NCBI RefSeq assembly: GCF_028435365.1
Contig: NZ_JAGTJJ010000010.1
Span: forward strand, 62,001 to 126,000
DNA length: 64,000 nt
Direction of reading: 5' to 3'
Source of the DNA: Polyangium jinanense
GTDB taxonomy: Bacteria > Myxococcota > Polyangia > Polyangiales > Polyangiaceae
Part shown: positions 25,170 through 33,247 of the stretch, in pieces
Numbering within the stretch: position 1 is the first letter of the stretch
Layout of the letters: every line of letters starts with the position of its first letter
The notes under the pieces: generated by a model
What the model was told of the DNA's origin: nothing
Database searches by the model: none
Seen by the model: only the letters and a program-made list of their open reading frames with translations
Made by a program: the position numbers and the translations under genes

Positions 25170-27587
25170 ATGAAATGCGCAGCCCCCATCTCTGCCCTCG
25201 TGGCCTCGGCCTCCCTGCTCTTCGGGGGGGTTGCGCGCGCTGACGAACCCCCGAAACCTGCGCCGGCTCCCCCTGCCGCACCTCCCCCCGCGGCGCCCGT
25301 CCTCGTCCCGCCTCGCCCGCTCGCCGCGCTCGAGGCTGCTTATCCGACCCAGCCGGGCCTCACGGGCGAAGCCGACGTCCTGCTCGACGTCACCGTCGCG
25401 GCGGATGGCAGCGTCAAAGAGGCGCGTGTCGTCTCCGGCGACGCGCCCTTCACGGAGGCCGCGTCCCGCGCCGCGCCGTCCTGGCGTTTCGAGCCGGCGA
25501 CGCGCAACGGAAAACCCATCCCCGCGCGTATTCGTGTCCTCATCCACTTCACGCCCCCGGAGCCGCCTGCCGAGGAGGAGACCCCTCCCGCGCCCGAAGA
25601 CGGCGCCGCGCCGAAGGACGGCGCACCCGGCAAAAAGCCGACCGCGACGCCGAAGCCGGCGGGCCCTGCGCCGATCGAGGTCCTTGCGCTCGGCGAACGC
25701 CGCGCCGTCGGGACCTCCTCGCTTGGCCGCGCCGAGGTCCGCGTCTTGCCAGGCGCATTCGGTGATCCCTTCCGCGCCATCGAATCCCTCCCCGGCGTCA
25801 CGCCCATCTTCTCGGGTTTGCCTTTTTTTTACATTCGCGGCGCGCCCCCCGGCAACGTCGGGTATTTCCTCGACAACGTCCGCGTCCCTTATCTGTATCA
25901 CCTCGCCCTCGGCCCCTCGGTCGTCAATCCGGCGATCGTGGACCGGGTCGACCTCTATCCCGGCGGCTACCCTGCGCAATTCGGTCGTTATGCCGGCGGC
26001 ATCGTCGCCGGCGAGACGACCAAGCCGAAGAGCGAGCTCCACGGCGAGGCGAACATCCGGGTCTTCGACGCCGGCGCCATGGTCGAGACCCCGATCGGCG
26101 ATCGCGCCACCGTCATGGCGGGCGGCCGATTCTCGTATACCGCGGCCGCGCTCTCCCTGCTCGCGCCCGGAACCACCCTCAATTATTGGGACTATCAGGC
26201 ACGCGCGACCTTCGACGTCACGCCCACGGATCGCCTCACCCTCTTCGCATTCGGCGCCCACGATTACCTTGGCGCCGAGCTCGACGGCGTCGAGCAGGGC
26301 CTCTTCGACGTCCAGTTCCACCGGATCGACCTCCGCTACGACAAGGACGTCAGCCCTCGCACGCGCCTTCGCCAGGCCATCTCGTTCGGCTACGACCGCA
26401 CGGCCGTCGGTGGCCAGGAGGGCATTTTCGCGCGCGATTTCCTCTTCTCGACGCGGAGCCAGATCCTTCACCGCCGTAGCGAATCCGTGCTCATCCGGGC
26501 CGGCGTCGACGCGAACTTCGATTATTACGACCTCGTCGCGGGCACGGACGACGACGACGGCCGCGATCTCCAGACGTTCCTCGACCAGTTTTTCCCGCCG
26601 CGCCAGGACACCGCGGTCGGGTTTTACGCGGACGCCGTCCTCGACGCGGGCCGCGGCGTCGAATTCACCCCCGGCGCGCGTGTCGACCTCTGGGGCTCGG
26701 GCGGCGTCACCGCGATCAGCGCCGATGTCCGGCTCGCGATGAAGGTCCCCATCGCGCCCCGATTCAAGCTCGTCTCCGCGATGGGCCTCGCCCACCAGCC
26801 GCCCGGGTTCGTCTTGCCTGTCCCCGGCCTCACCATCGGGAAGCTCGCCGGCGGCTTGCAGCGCAGCGTCCAGTCGAGCACGGGCCTCGACGTGAAATTG
26901 CCGTTCGGCTTCGAGGCGACGGGCACGTTTTTCCTCAATGGCTTTTTCAACATGGCCGACGCGCTCGATTCGGTTGGCCGGGCGAACGGCGGCGGAGGAG
27001 GAGGTCCCGGCGGCCCCGGCGGAGGACCCGGCGGCCCTGGAGGCCCCGGAGGCCCCGGCGGGCCGCCGACCGACGAGGAGGACGACGATGACGACGACGC
27101 GAACGTGATCACCGATCGATCCCTCGGCACCGCCGTGGGGCTCGAGATCTACATCCGCCGCAAGCTCACGGAGCGGCTCGGCGGATACATCGCTTATACG
27201 CTCTCCCGCTCGTCGCGGAGCATCGGCTTCTCCTCGGGCCCGGCGCAATTCGATCGCACCCACGTCCTGAATGGCGCGATCTCCTGGGACGCCGGCAAGG
27301 GCTGGCGCCTCGGCTCGCGTGTCGTTTTCTACACGGGTTTACCCATCGCGGCCGAGACCGCCGCGATCTGGGGCAAGAGCCGCACCGATCCCTTCTTCCG
27401 TATCGACGCGCGCATCGAAAAGCGCTGGGACCTGAAAAAGCGCGGCTGGGTCTCGCTCGTGATCGAGATGCTCAACGCGACGCTCAGCAAGGAGCAAACC
27501 GGCGTCAGTTGCGGCTCCACCGAATGCGAGGCCCAGGAGATCGGACCGGTCACCGTGCCGAGCATCGGCGTCGAGGGCGGGCTTTAG
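25170..27587 (+). CDS. TonB-dependent outer-membrane receptor with N-terminal TonB C-terminal-like domain
   Basis: The protein has 805 residues. A signal peptide (cleavage near ARADE) is followed by a Pro-rich stretch, then a TonB C-terminal-like domain (about 45-128, with LLDVTVAADGSVKEARVVSG and WRFEPATRNGKPI). A second Pro/Lys-rich linker leads to the plug (about 170-290: FFYIRGAPPGNVGYFLDN, DRVDLYPGGYPAQFGRYAGG) and a beta-barrel to residue 805. One predicted loop (about 605-645) is a striking Gly-Pro-Gly run followed by an acidic run (DEEDDDDDD). The receptor would import a large ligand with energy from TonB-ExbB-ExbD; the fused domain may act in periplasmic signalling or self-coupling. 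The loop could bind metal ions. It converges with the ADC-like gene at 27597. Confidence 0.88.
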   Translation: MKCAAPISALVASASLLFGGVARADEPPKPAPAPPAAPPPAAPVLVPPRPLAALEAAYPTQPGLTGEADVLLDVTVAADGSVKEARVVSGDAPFTEAASRAAPSWRFEPATRNGKPIPARIRVLIHFTPPEPPAEEETPPAPEDGAAPKDGAPGKKPTATPKPAGPAPIEVLALGERRAVGTSSLGRAEVRVLPGAFGDPFRAIESLPGVTPIFSGLPFFYIRGAPPGNVGYFLDNVRVPYLYHLALGPSVVNPAIVDRVDLYPGGYPAQFGRYAGGIVAGETTKPKSELHGEANIRVFDAGAMVETPIGDRATVMAGGRFSYTAAALSLLAPGTTLNYWDYQARATFDVTPTDRLTLFAFGAHDYLGAELDGVEQGLFDVQFHRIDLRYDKDVSPRTRLRQAISFGYDRTAVGGQEGIFARDFLFSTRSQILHRRSESVLIRAGVDANFDYYDLVAGTDDDDGRDLQTFLDQFFPPRQDTAVGFYADAVLDAGRGVEFTPGARVDLWGSGGVTAISADVRLAMKVPIAPRFKLVSAMGLAHQPPGFVLPVPGLTIGKLAGGLQRSVQSSTGLDVKLPFGFEATGTFFLNGFFNMADALDSVGRANGGGGGGPGGPGGGPGGPGGPGGPGGPPTDEEDDDDDDANVITDRSLGTAVGLEIYIRRKLTERLGGYIAYTLSRSSRSIGFSSGPAQFDRTHVLNGAISWDAGKGWRLGSRVVFYTGLPIAAETAAIWGKSRTDPFFRIDARIEKRWDLKKRGWVSLVIEMLNATLSKEQTGVSCGSTECEAQEIGPVTVPSIGVEGGL

Positions 27588-27596
27588 CGGCTCGTA

Positions 27597-28571
27597 TCAG
27601 GGCGCGCGCCAGAGCTCGACGCCGTTCTCCACCACGGCATCCATGTCCACGAACAGCCCGACGAGATCGCCGAACGAGCCCGTGGCGAGCCCCATCTCCT
27701 CGATGATCGGGTGGCTGTCGGCCACCTTCAGGTTCAACGCGAAGCGGCCATCCAGCACGCCGGCCCGGCGGAAACGCTGGATCGTCGCGCGCGCCTCGAC
27801 GCCCGATTGATAACAGGCCCTCTCGGGCCGCTCGGCATCACGGAATTGCTTCAGCAGCGCGAATGTGAGGCCGGACGACATCGATCGCGAAAGATCGAGG
27901 CGCACGGCGGATTCGGGCTCCGCGCTCTCCCGCCCACCGAAGAGCCGGTCCGACAAACCCGCTGCGGCCGCCTGCGGATCGTCCCAGACCTCGTCGAAGA
28001 GCGCCCGGCTCGTCCCGGGGACTTTCGTGATCTGGAAGAGCTGCTCCGTGCGCCCCAGGGTCCGTGGACCGAACCGGTCGATCACGACCGGCGAGACGCG
28101 GAACACGCTCGCGGAAGCCGCGTCGTACGGGACCTCCAGGTGCGCGAGCTCGCCCGGGAAACCCCATACCTCGCGCCCCGTCACGACGGCATGTCCCTCG
28201 TCGAAGAACGAGTAATAAGGGAAAACCACCGGCCGATTGGCCAGGGGGCTCGGCCCCGTGGGGCGCGTGGACAGGGCGGGGATCCAGACGCCCCCCGCGG
28301 CGACCGAGAAAAACCCCCGCTGGGCGTCAGGCGCGCTCTCGGGGCGCATGACGCCGAATCGAGCGAGGGTGAAGACGACCCGCGACGAATACACCCGATA
28401 ATCGCAGACCCCGAAGGACGGGCGATTCAGGAACCGATCGCAGACCACCTGCAGGCGGCGGACGTCCGCCTCGACCGGGAACAGATAGAGCGTCGCGCTC
28501 GAAAGCGCGAGCGGCTGCGCGAGCGCCTGGTTGTCCGGGCGCTCGACGTATTTTCCGACGCCCGCGCTCAC
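27597..28571 (-). CDS. Acetoacetate-decarboxylase-like protein, type I paralog
   Basis: The protein has 324 residues from a GTG that overlaps the stop of the FAD-enzyme gene by 4 bp (GTGA), so the two are translationally coupled. The ADC-superfamily signature VVTGREVWGFPGELAHLEV is present (about 130-150), but the PKK of acetoacetate decarboxylase, whose first Lys forms the Schiff base, is PGE here. Classical decarboxylase chemistry is therefore unlikely. The C-terminal half has LLKQFRD, ACYQSGVEA and LDGRFALNLKVADSHP, all shared with the protein at 36616-37593. No signal peptide. I infer a modified role in the isoprenoid-like cluster, such as binding, cyclisation or aldol chemistry. Confidence 0.75.
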   Translation of the reverse strand: MSAGVGKYVERPDNQALAQPLALSSATLYLFPVEADVRRLQVVCDRFLNRPSFGVCDYRVYSSRVVFTLARFGVMRPESAPDAQRGFFSVAAGGVWIPALSTRPTGPSPLANRPVVFPYYSFFDEGHAVVTGREVWGFPGELAHLEVPYDAASASVFRVSPVVIDRFGPRTLGRTEQLFQITKVPGTSRALFDEVWDDPQAAAAGLSDRLFGGRESAEPESAVRLDLSRSMSSGLTFALLKQFRDAERPERACYQSGVEARATIQRFRRAGVLDGRFALNLKVADSHPIIEEMGLATGSFGDLVGLFVDMDAVVENGVELWRAP

Positions 28572-31500
28572 AAGAGGCTCCGGAGCGCGAGTTTGTTCTT
28601 GCCCTGCCCGAGCTCGACGAGGCGCGACGCGAGGCCCGAGGGCGCCGGCAGCGAGAGCTTCCAGCGCGTGCGAATCTGGAAGCCGAACGAACGGCTCGTG
28701 GTGGCGTCGAACCCGGTGATGTCGTATTTGCCGCGCATCGGCCCCGCGAGATACTCGTCATCGAGGGTCACCCGGCCGTCGAGCGGGCGCACCTCGCACC
28801 GCCCGAGCCCCCAGTCGAGGCAGGCCGAAACGAAAGGCCCGAGGCCACGCGCCGAGCGTGTGAGGATCGGCTGCGAGAGCATCGACGAGATGGCCTTCAC
28901 GTTGTGACCGATCGCCCCCGTCCTGCAGGCGGGGTCGAGCCCGGCCTTGCGGATCGGCAATTTGCAGATGGGGCCCCGGTCGAGCCAATCTTCGAGGCTG
29001 CGGAACGCCTCGCGCCCTTGCATCGACGCCGAAAGCGCGCAGAAGCGGCGCAGCGGCGAGCGGACCTGCCAGAGCCGCTCGGGCGTGGAGGTGCTGCGTT
29101 TGTCCCTGATTTCGACGCTGGCGAGCTCGGTATCGAAGCCCCAGAACAAGAGGCCGCCGCCCGCCATGAGCGGATCGGTCACGTAGAAGCGCGGTACGTA
29201 CGTGAAGGGACCGCGCCCGAGGGAAAAACCCGTCATGCGGACGAAGGGAATGGCGTTCATCACCTCCAGGTAATTTCGATGGAGCAGCGAGCGCGGGAAC
29301 GAGAAGCGCGCGCCTTCTCGCGCGCCGAGCGTGATCACGAGCGGATGGAAGCCGGGCGGCGTGATCTCCTGCTCCTCGAGCTCGAGCCCGGCTGGGAGCA
29401 TGCGCCGCACGTCGTTCTCGGGCAGGAAGATGACCATGACGGCGCCATCGTAATCGCCGAGGACCTCGAGGGGGCCCAGCGCGGGCGTGGTGCCTCGCAC
29501 GTCGTAATCGCCGACGATGTTCTCCGGGAAGCCGCAGATCGCGCGTGACACCTGCATGCCGGACATCGCCGCGGACTCGACGCAGCCCGTATTGAGCCCG
29601 TTTTTCGTCCAGTCGCCGGCGAGGAAGAGGTTTTCGAAGCCGGACTTGTCCGAATGCAGGCGATAATGGGTCGAGCCCTTCGGCGACATGACGTAGCGCT
29701 CGGAGGGATCGATGTTCGCGCGCCAGTATTGCGCGTCGAACCTCGCCTTGCCGTCGCGGTGCCGGGGATCGACCAGGAAAAACCAGTTGAGCTCGTCCTC
29801 GTCGTGGGTCGTGGTCGCGAGCGGCCAGAGCACGCCGGGGTTTTTCGTGAGCCATTCGATGGAGGTGCGCCGGACCGCCTCGTGCATCCTCCGCGGGAAA
29901 TCGTGATCCCAGGGCGGGGGCAGCCCGTCCCTCTGCAGCGCGGCCGCGGCGATGCCCGTCGGGGTGGCCGTGGACGAAGGAGGCGCGAACAGGCTCACCG
30001 GGGCGTCGGTCGCGCCGACGAAGGGGGGCTGCGGCGGGGGCAGGTGCGTGGCCGAGACGGGGATCGAGGCGACCGGGAAGGGGCGCAGGAGGTCCGCGTC
30101 GAGCAGCGGGCCGGTGAAATACGCGAGGCTGCCGGGGTAATCGCGATTCGGGTCTTCCGGCGTCCCCACGGGCCAGTTCTCGCGATTGATGAGGTGCGTC
30201 ATGTCGCAGTACGTGTTCTCGGGCTGCGCATAGGCCGCGACGCACGACGAAGCCCCGTTCCAGCCGAGATTCTGGAGGCTCGGGCGCATCCAGAGCTGCA
30301 TGGACTGGGTCTGCACGGTGGGGATGTGCTCGACCATGTCCTGCCATTGCCGGCTGTGCTCGATGAGCTCCTGGCAGATGAACGGCAGCGCGCCGAGCGC
30401 GATGCCGAGGACCACGATGTCGAAATCCTCGCCCTTCTTCAGAACGCGCTTCTCGACGGGCTTCCACGAGGACCAGAAGGATTCGAGGTTGTAATTGAGC
30501 TTCGTCCAGCCCGCCCGCAGCGCGTCGCCGTCCACGATTTGCTCGTAGAGCGGCTCGCTCGGCCAGGAGAGCAGGCCCTTCGTGGAGAAGAGCGGATAAT
30601 ATTCGCGGAGATGGGCCGGCCGCACCGACTTGGGTTGTTCCGAGGGCGGGGGCTCGTCCGTCTCCAAGACCAGCGGCGCTTGCTGGATCGGGGCGTCGTC
30701 CTCGTGGCGCGGCGGCTCCTGCGGCCCCGTGGGGGGCGGCTTGATCCACACCTGCCGGTCGATGCGGATTCGCTCGATCTCCGTTTTCGACGCGTCGAGC
30801 TCGAGCTTGGTCACGCGATGGAAGAATTCGAAGCGCACGCCGCGGCTCTTCAGGACGATGTAGAGCGGCGCGAAGACGACGTCGCCCATGCCGGCCTGCA
30901 TCTTCCAGAAGATCGCCCCGCGGTACTCGAAGAGCATCCGCAGCATGGCGCGCACCATCGCGCCCGCGGCCATGTTCGGCCTTCGCGGGTCACCCTTCTC
31001 GTAAGCGAACACGAAATCGTACGTGCCGCGGATGATGCCCGATCGGAGCGTGAGCTCGTTCGCCCCATTGCGGCGCAGCCATTCGACGAGATCGTACTTG
31101 TCGATGACATCCCAGCCGTGCTCGAGGACCCCGTCGAAGACCACGCCGCGCACACCGGCCGTGATGAGATCGATCAGGATCCACAGGCGCCGGAGGACCG
31201 TGTTTTGCTCGACGATGTGCTCGATCTCGTCCCACAACCACTCCCTCAGGTCGGCGAGGATCTCGCAGATGGTCGACCCGTGCTCGTGCGAGGCCCGGGC
31301 GAGCTCCCGTGCGCGGAGGAGCTGCAGGTGCGCGGTCGTGGGACCGAGGACGAGCCGCGTCCGGTGCCGCTGGCTCGATGCGTTCGAGCGACGCGCCACG
31401 AGGCCGAGCGCGCTGCCCACGACCCCGACGGTCATGGTGGCGATGTCCGCCAGGAAGCTCTCCTTGCGCACTCCCTCCGCGGAGGCCAGACCGACCGGCG

Positions 31501-32113
31501 GCGAAGTATTTTCGGGGGGAGGGGTTTGCGACGCGGCGCTATCCGGGTTTGCCCCCGGAACGGGCGCGCCCTGGGGCGGGCCGAAGGGCGACGTTTGGAA
31601 CGCGTGGAGCGCGAGGCCGATCATTTCCCCGGCGATGTCCCAGATTGACAAGAACTCCTTGCCTTGCCCGGGCGTCTGCTTGTTTTCCCGGAAATGCTCG
31701 ATCCAGAAAACCCAGTCCGGATCGACTTCGAGGCCGCGGATTCCCGCATCCTCCCCCTCGATGCTCTCCATCACGCCGACGTACGAGAATTTCTTGAACG
31801 CCTCGTCCCAGCTCGACAGGGGCATGTTTGGATTGCGGCCGAGCTCCTCGTAGCAGCGCCGCATCATGTTGAAGGCGTTCTCGTAGAAGCCGAGCCAAAC
31901 ATGCAGCCCGTGCTCCTCGATGCGATCGGAGGCCTTGCGATTGCGACCGCTCGCGCCCTTGCCGCCGAGGCGAAACCCTTGCTGATAGACGGTCACGTCG
32001 TACTCGTCTTTCCAGCCTGGGACGCTCGTGAGCTCGAATGCCGCCGTCATCGCGCCCACGCCGCTGCCGAGGATCGCGATCTTTTTCTTTCTGGTCGGTG
32101 CTGATCCGGACAT
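28568..32113 (-). CDS. FAD-dependent desaturase/dehydroxylase-like enzyme fused to an ADC-like domain
   Basis: The protein has 1,181 residues from the ATG at 32113, preceded by GGAGGCGGAG. The frame runs on to 32371 but would overlap the divergent gene. The N-terminal Rossmann FAD motif (KKIAILGSGVGAMTAAFEL) is followed by RLGGKGASGRN and RIEEHGLHVWLGFYENAF, as in phytoene-desaturase/hydroxysqualene-dehydroxylase relatives. The closing FAD motif FENLFLAGDWTKNGLNTG...ESAAMSG lies near residue 840. Residues about 882-1181 form a separate ADC-like domain related to the proteins at 32340 and 37835 (GRGPFTYVPRFYVTDP, LLFWGFDTELASVE), with DTE at the PKK position. It should oxidise or desaturate an isoprenoid. 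It is first of a two-gene operon. Confidence 0.8.
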   Translation of the reverse strand: MSGSAPTRKKKIAILGSGVGAMTAAFELTSVPGWKDEYDVTVYQQGFRLGGKGASGRNRKASDRIEEHGLHVWLGFYENAFNMMRRCYEELGRNPNMPLSSWDEAFKKFSYVGVMESIEGEDAGIRGLEVDPDWVFWIEHFRENKQTPGQGKEFLSIWDIAGEMIGLALHAFQTSPFGPPQGAPVPGANPDSAASQTPPPENTSPPVGLASAEGVRKESFLADIATMTVGVVGSALGLVARRSNASSQRHRTRLVLGPTTAHLQLLRARELARASHEHGSTICEILADLREWLWDEIEHIVEQNTVLRRLWILIDLITAGVRGVVFDGVLEHGWDVIDKYDLVEWLRRNGANELTLRSGIIRGTYDFVFAYEKGDPRRPNMAAGAMVRAMLRMLFEYRGAIFWKMQAGMGDVVFAPLYIVLKSRGVRFEFFHRVTKLELDASKTEIERIRIDRQVWIKPPPTGPQEPPRHEDDAPIQQAPLVLETDEPPPSEQPKSVRPAHLREYYPLFSTKGLLSWPSEPLYEQIVDGDALRAGWTKLNYNLESFWSSWKPVEKRVLKKGEDFDIVVLGIALGALPFICQELIEHSRQWQDMVEHIPTVQTQSMQLWMRPSLQNLGWNGASSCVAAYAQPENTYCDMTHLINRENWPVGTPEDPNRDYPGSLAYFTGPLLDADLLRPFPVASIPVSATHLPPPQPPFVGATDAPVSLFAPPSSTATPTGIAAAALQRDGLPPPWDHDFPRRMHEAVRRTSIEWLTKNPGVLWPLATTTHDEDELNWFFLVDPRHRDGKARFDAQYWRANIDPSERYVMSPKGSTHYRLHSDKSGFENLFLAGDWTKNGLNTGCVESAAMSGMQVSRAICGFPENIVGDYDVRGTTPALGPLEVLGDYDGAVMVIFLPENDVRRMLPAGLELEEQEITPPGFHPLVITLGAREGARFSFPRSLLHRNYLEVMNAIPFVRMTGFSLGRGPFTYVPRFYVTDPLMAGGGLLFWGFDTELASVEIRDKRSTSTPERLWQVRSPLRRFCALSASMQGREAFRSLEDWLDRGPICKLPIRKAGLDPACRTGAIGHNVKAISSMLSQPILTRSARGLGPFVSACLDWGLGRCEVRPLDGRVTLDDEYLAGPMRGKYDITGFDATTSRSFGFQIRTRWKLSLPAPSGLASRLVELGQGKNKLALRSLL

Positions 32114-32269
32114 CACTCGCTCCGCCTCCGCGAGAGCCCCCTCCTCAGGTCGCGCGTGTCGCACGCCCGCGGGGAGGGCCGTCGGGAGCCACCGGCCATG
32201 GTAAACGTCTTGCGAGAAGCCACGCAAGCTCAGAGCAACGTTTGGCCGAGCGCGGAGCCTGCGTGCAAT

Positions 32270-32283
32270 TGAAGTAGACTTCA
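32270..32283. promoter_or_regulatory. 14-bp palindrome in the divergent promoter region
   Basis: TGAAGT-AG-ACTTCA is a perfect 6-bp-arm inverted repeat in the 226-bp gap between the divergent FAD-enzyme gene and the ADC-like gene at 32340. It is a plausible operator controlling one or both operons. Confidence 0.35.
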
Positions 32284-32339
32284 GGGTGCGTCTTGGTGTA
32301 CCATGACGAGTTCCGTACGAGGTCCTTTGCGGAGGATGG

Positions 32340-33215
32340 ATGCTCGAGAGCCCGTACCGGTCCATGAACATCGTCGGAAAGCTGTCCAGTTGCTATGTGA
32401 CGCTCGTCATGCCTCGTGACGAGGTGGCGTGGATGCTGCCGGAGGGTTTGGCGCTCGGACCCCAGGACCACACGCCTCCGGGGACGCACCCCGTCGTGCT
32501 CTCCTTCAGCCACCGCTACGACGTGCGCGTCACGTTGCCTCGCCTGCTCCTGCCCGGGACGACGTACAAGGAGCAGGCCATCGGCGTGCCGTTCGTCCAT
32601 GCCAAGCGCGACCTCTGCGGGGGGCGCGCGCGTGGCCCTTTCCTCTACGTGCCGCGCCTCTTCGCGAGCCAGATCCTGCCCGTGATCGGCGGATGGCTCT
32701 TCTGGGGTTTGGCGAAGCAACTCGGCCGCATTCGGGAGATGTCGTTTGGCCCGGACAAGGGGGCGAACGGCGCGGGCGCGGAGGCGCCTCGTTCCGAGAA
32801 AAACCCCCACGAAACGAGGCACGAGACCGGGACGTACCGCGTCTTTCCCCCCGGGGACGACGCCGAGTCGATCGTGTCGCTGAGCTACGAGGTGACCGGC
32901 GATTTCCAGCCCATGGCGCGGGTGCCGAACCACGAGGCGATCCTCGACGTCCTGCGCCAGCCGCTCATCTGCTGCCAGCCGGTCGGCCGCGGTCCGCTCT
33001 TCTCGTGCGCCGATCACGAAAATGACTGGGAGCGCGCCCAGGCGCGGCCTCTTCATACGACGACGCGCATCGAGGATGCGTTCGTCCCGGGGCTCGTCGT
33101 CGGGACCTATCGCTCGCGCGGGCTCGACATGTCGCCGCTCGGGTCGTTCCAGCTCCGCGCCCCTTTCAAGCTCACCCTGCCCCATTGCTGCGGGCGCGGG
33201 CACAGCCTCGCTTGA
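32340..33215 (+). CDS. Acetoacetate-decarboxylase-like protein, type II paralog
   Basis: The protein has 291 residues. The ATG at 32340 is preceded by GGAGG at good spacing. It shares its layout with the protein at 37835-38671 and the C-terminal domain of the FAD enzyme: VTLVMPRDEVAWMLPEGL near the N-terminus, CGGRARGPFLYVPRLF, LFWGLAKQLGRI at the ADC-signature position, a QPLICCQPVGRGPLFSC segment, and the C-terminal SFQLRAPFKLTLPHCCGRG. At the catalytic PKK position it has AKQ, so the Lys survives in a shifted context. There is an Ala/Gly/Glu-rich insert at about 138-160. Cytoplasmic. It is 32 bp upstream of the CrtC-synthase fusion, likely one operon. Confidence 0.7.
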   Translation: MLESPYRSMNIVGKLSSCYVTLVMPRDEVAWMLPEGLALGPQDHTPPGTHPVVLSFSHRYDVRVTLPRLLLPGTTYKEQAIGVPFVHAKRDLCGGRARGPFLYVPRLFASQILPVIGGWLFWGLAKQLGRIREMSFGPDKGANGAGAEAPRSEKNPHETRHETGTYRVFPPGDDAESIVSLSYEVTGDFQPMARVPNHEAILDVLRQPLICCQPVGRGPLFSCADHENDWERAQARPLHTTTRIEDAFVPGLVVGTYRSRGLDMSPLGSFQLRAPFKLTLPHCCGRGHSLA

Positions 33216-33247
33216 TCGATGGAGAACCTTCGGCACGAGACGACGAG

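Noticed and set aside
32114..32371. N-terminal extension of the FAD-enzyme fusion to 32371
   Set aside because: It would overlap the divergent gene at 32340 and encodes no conserved sequence; the ATG at 32113 has a good Shine-Dalgarno directly before the FAD motif.
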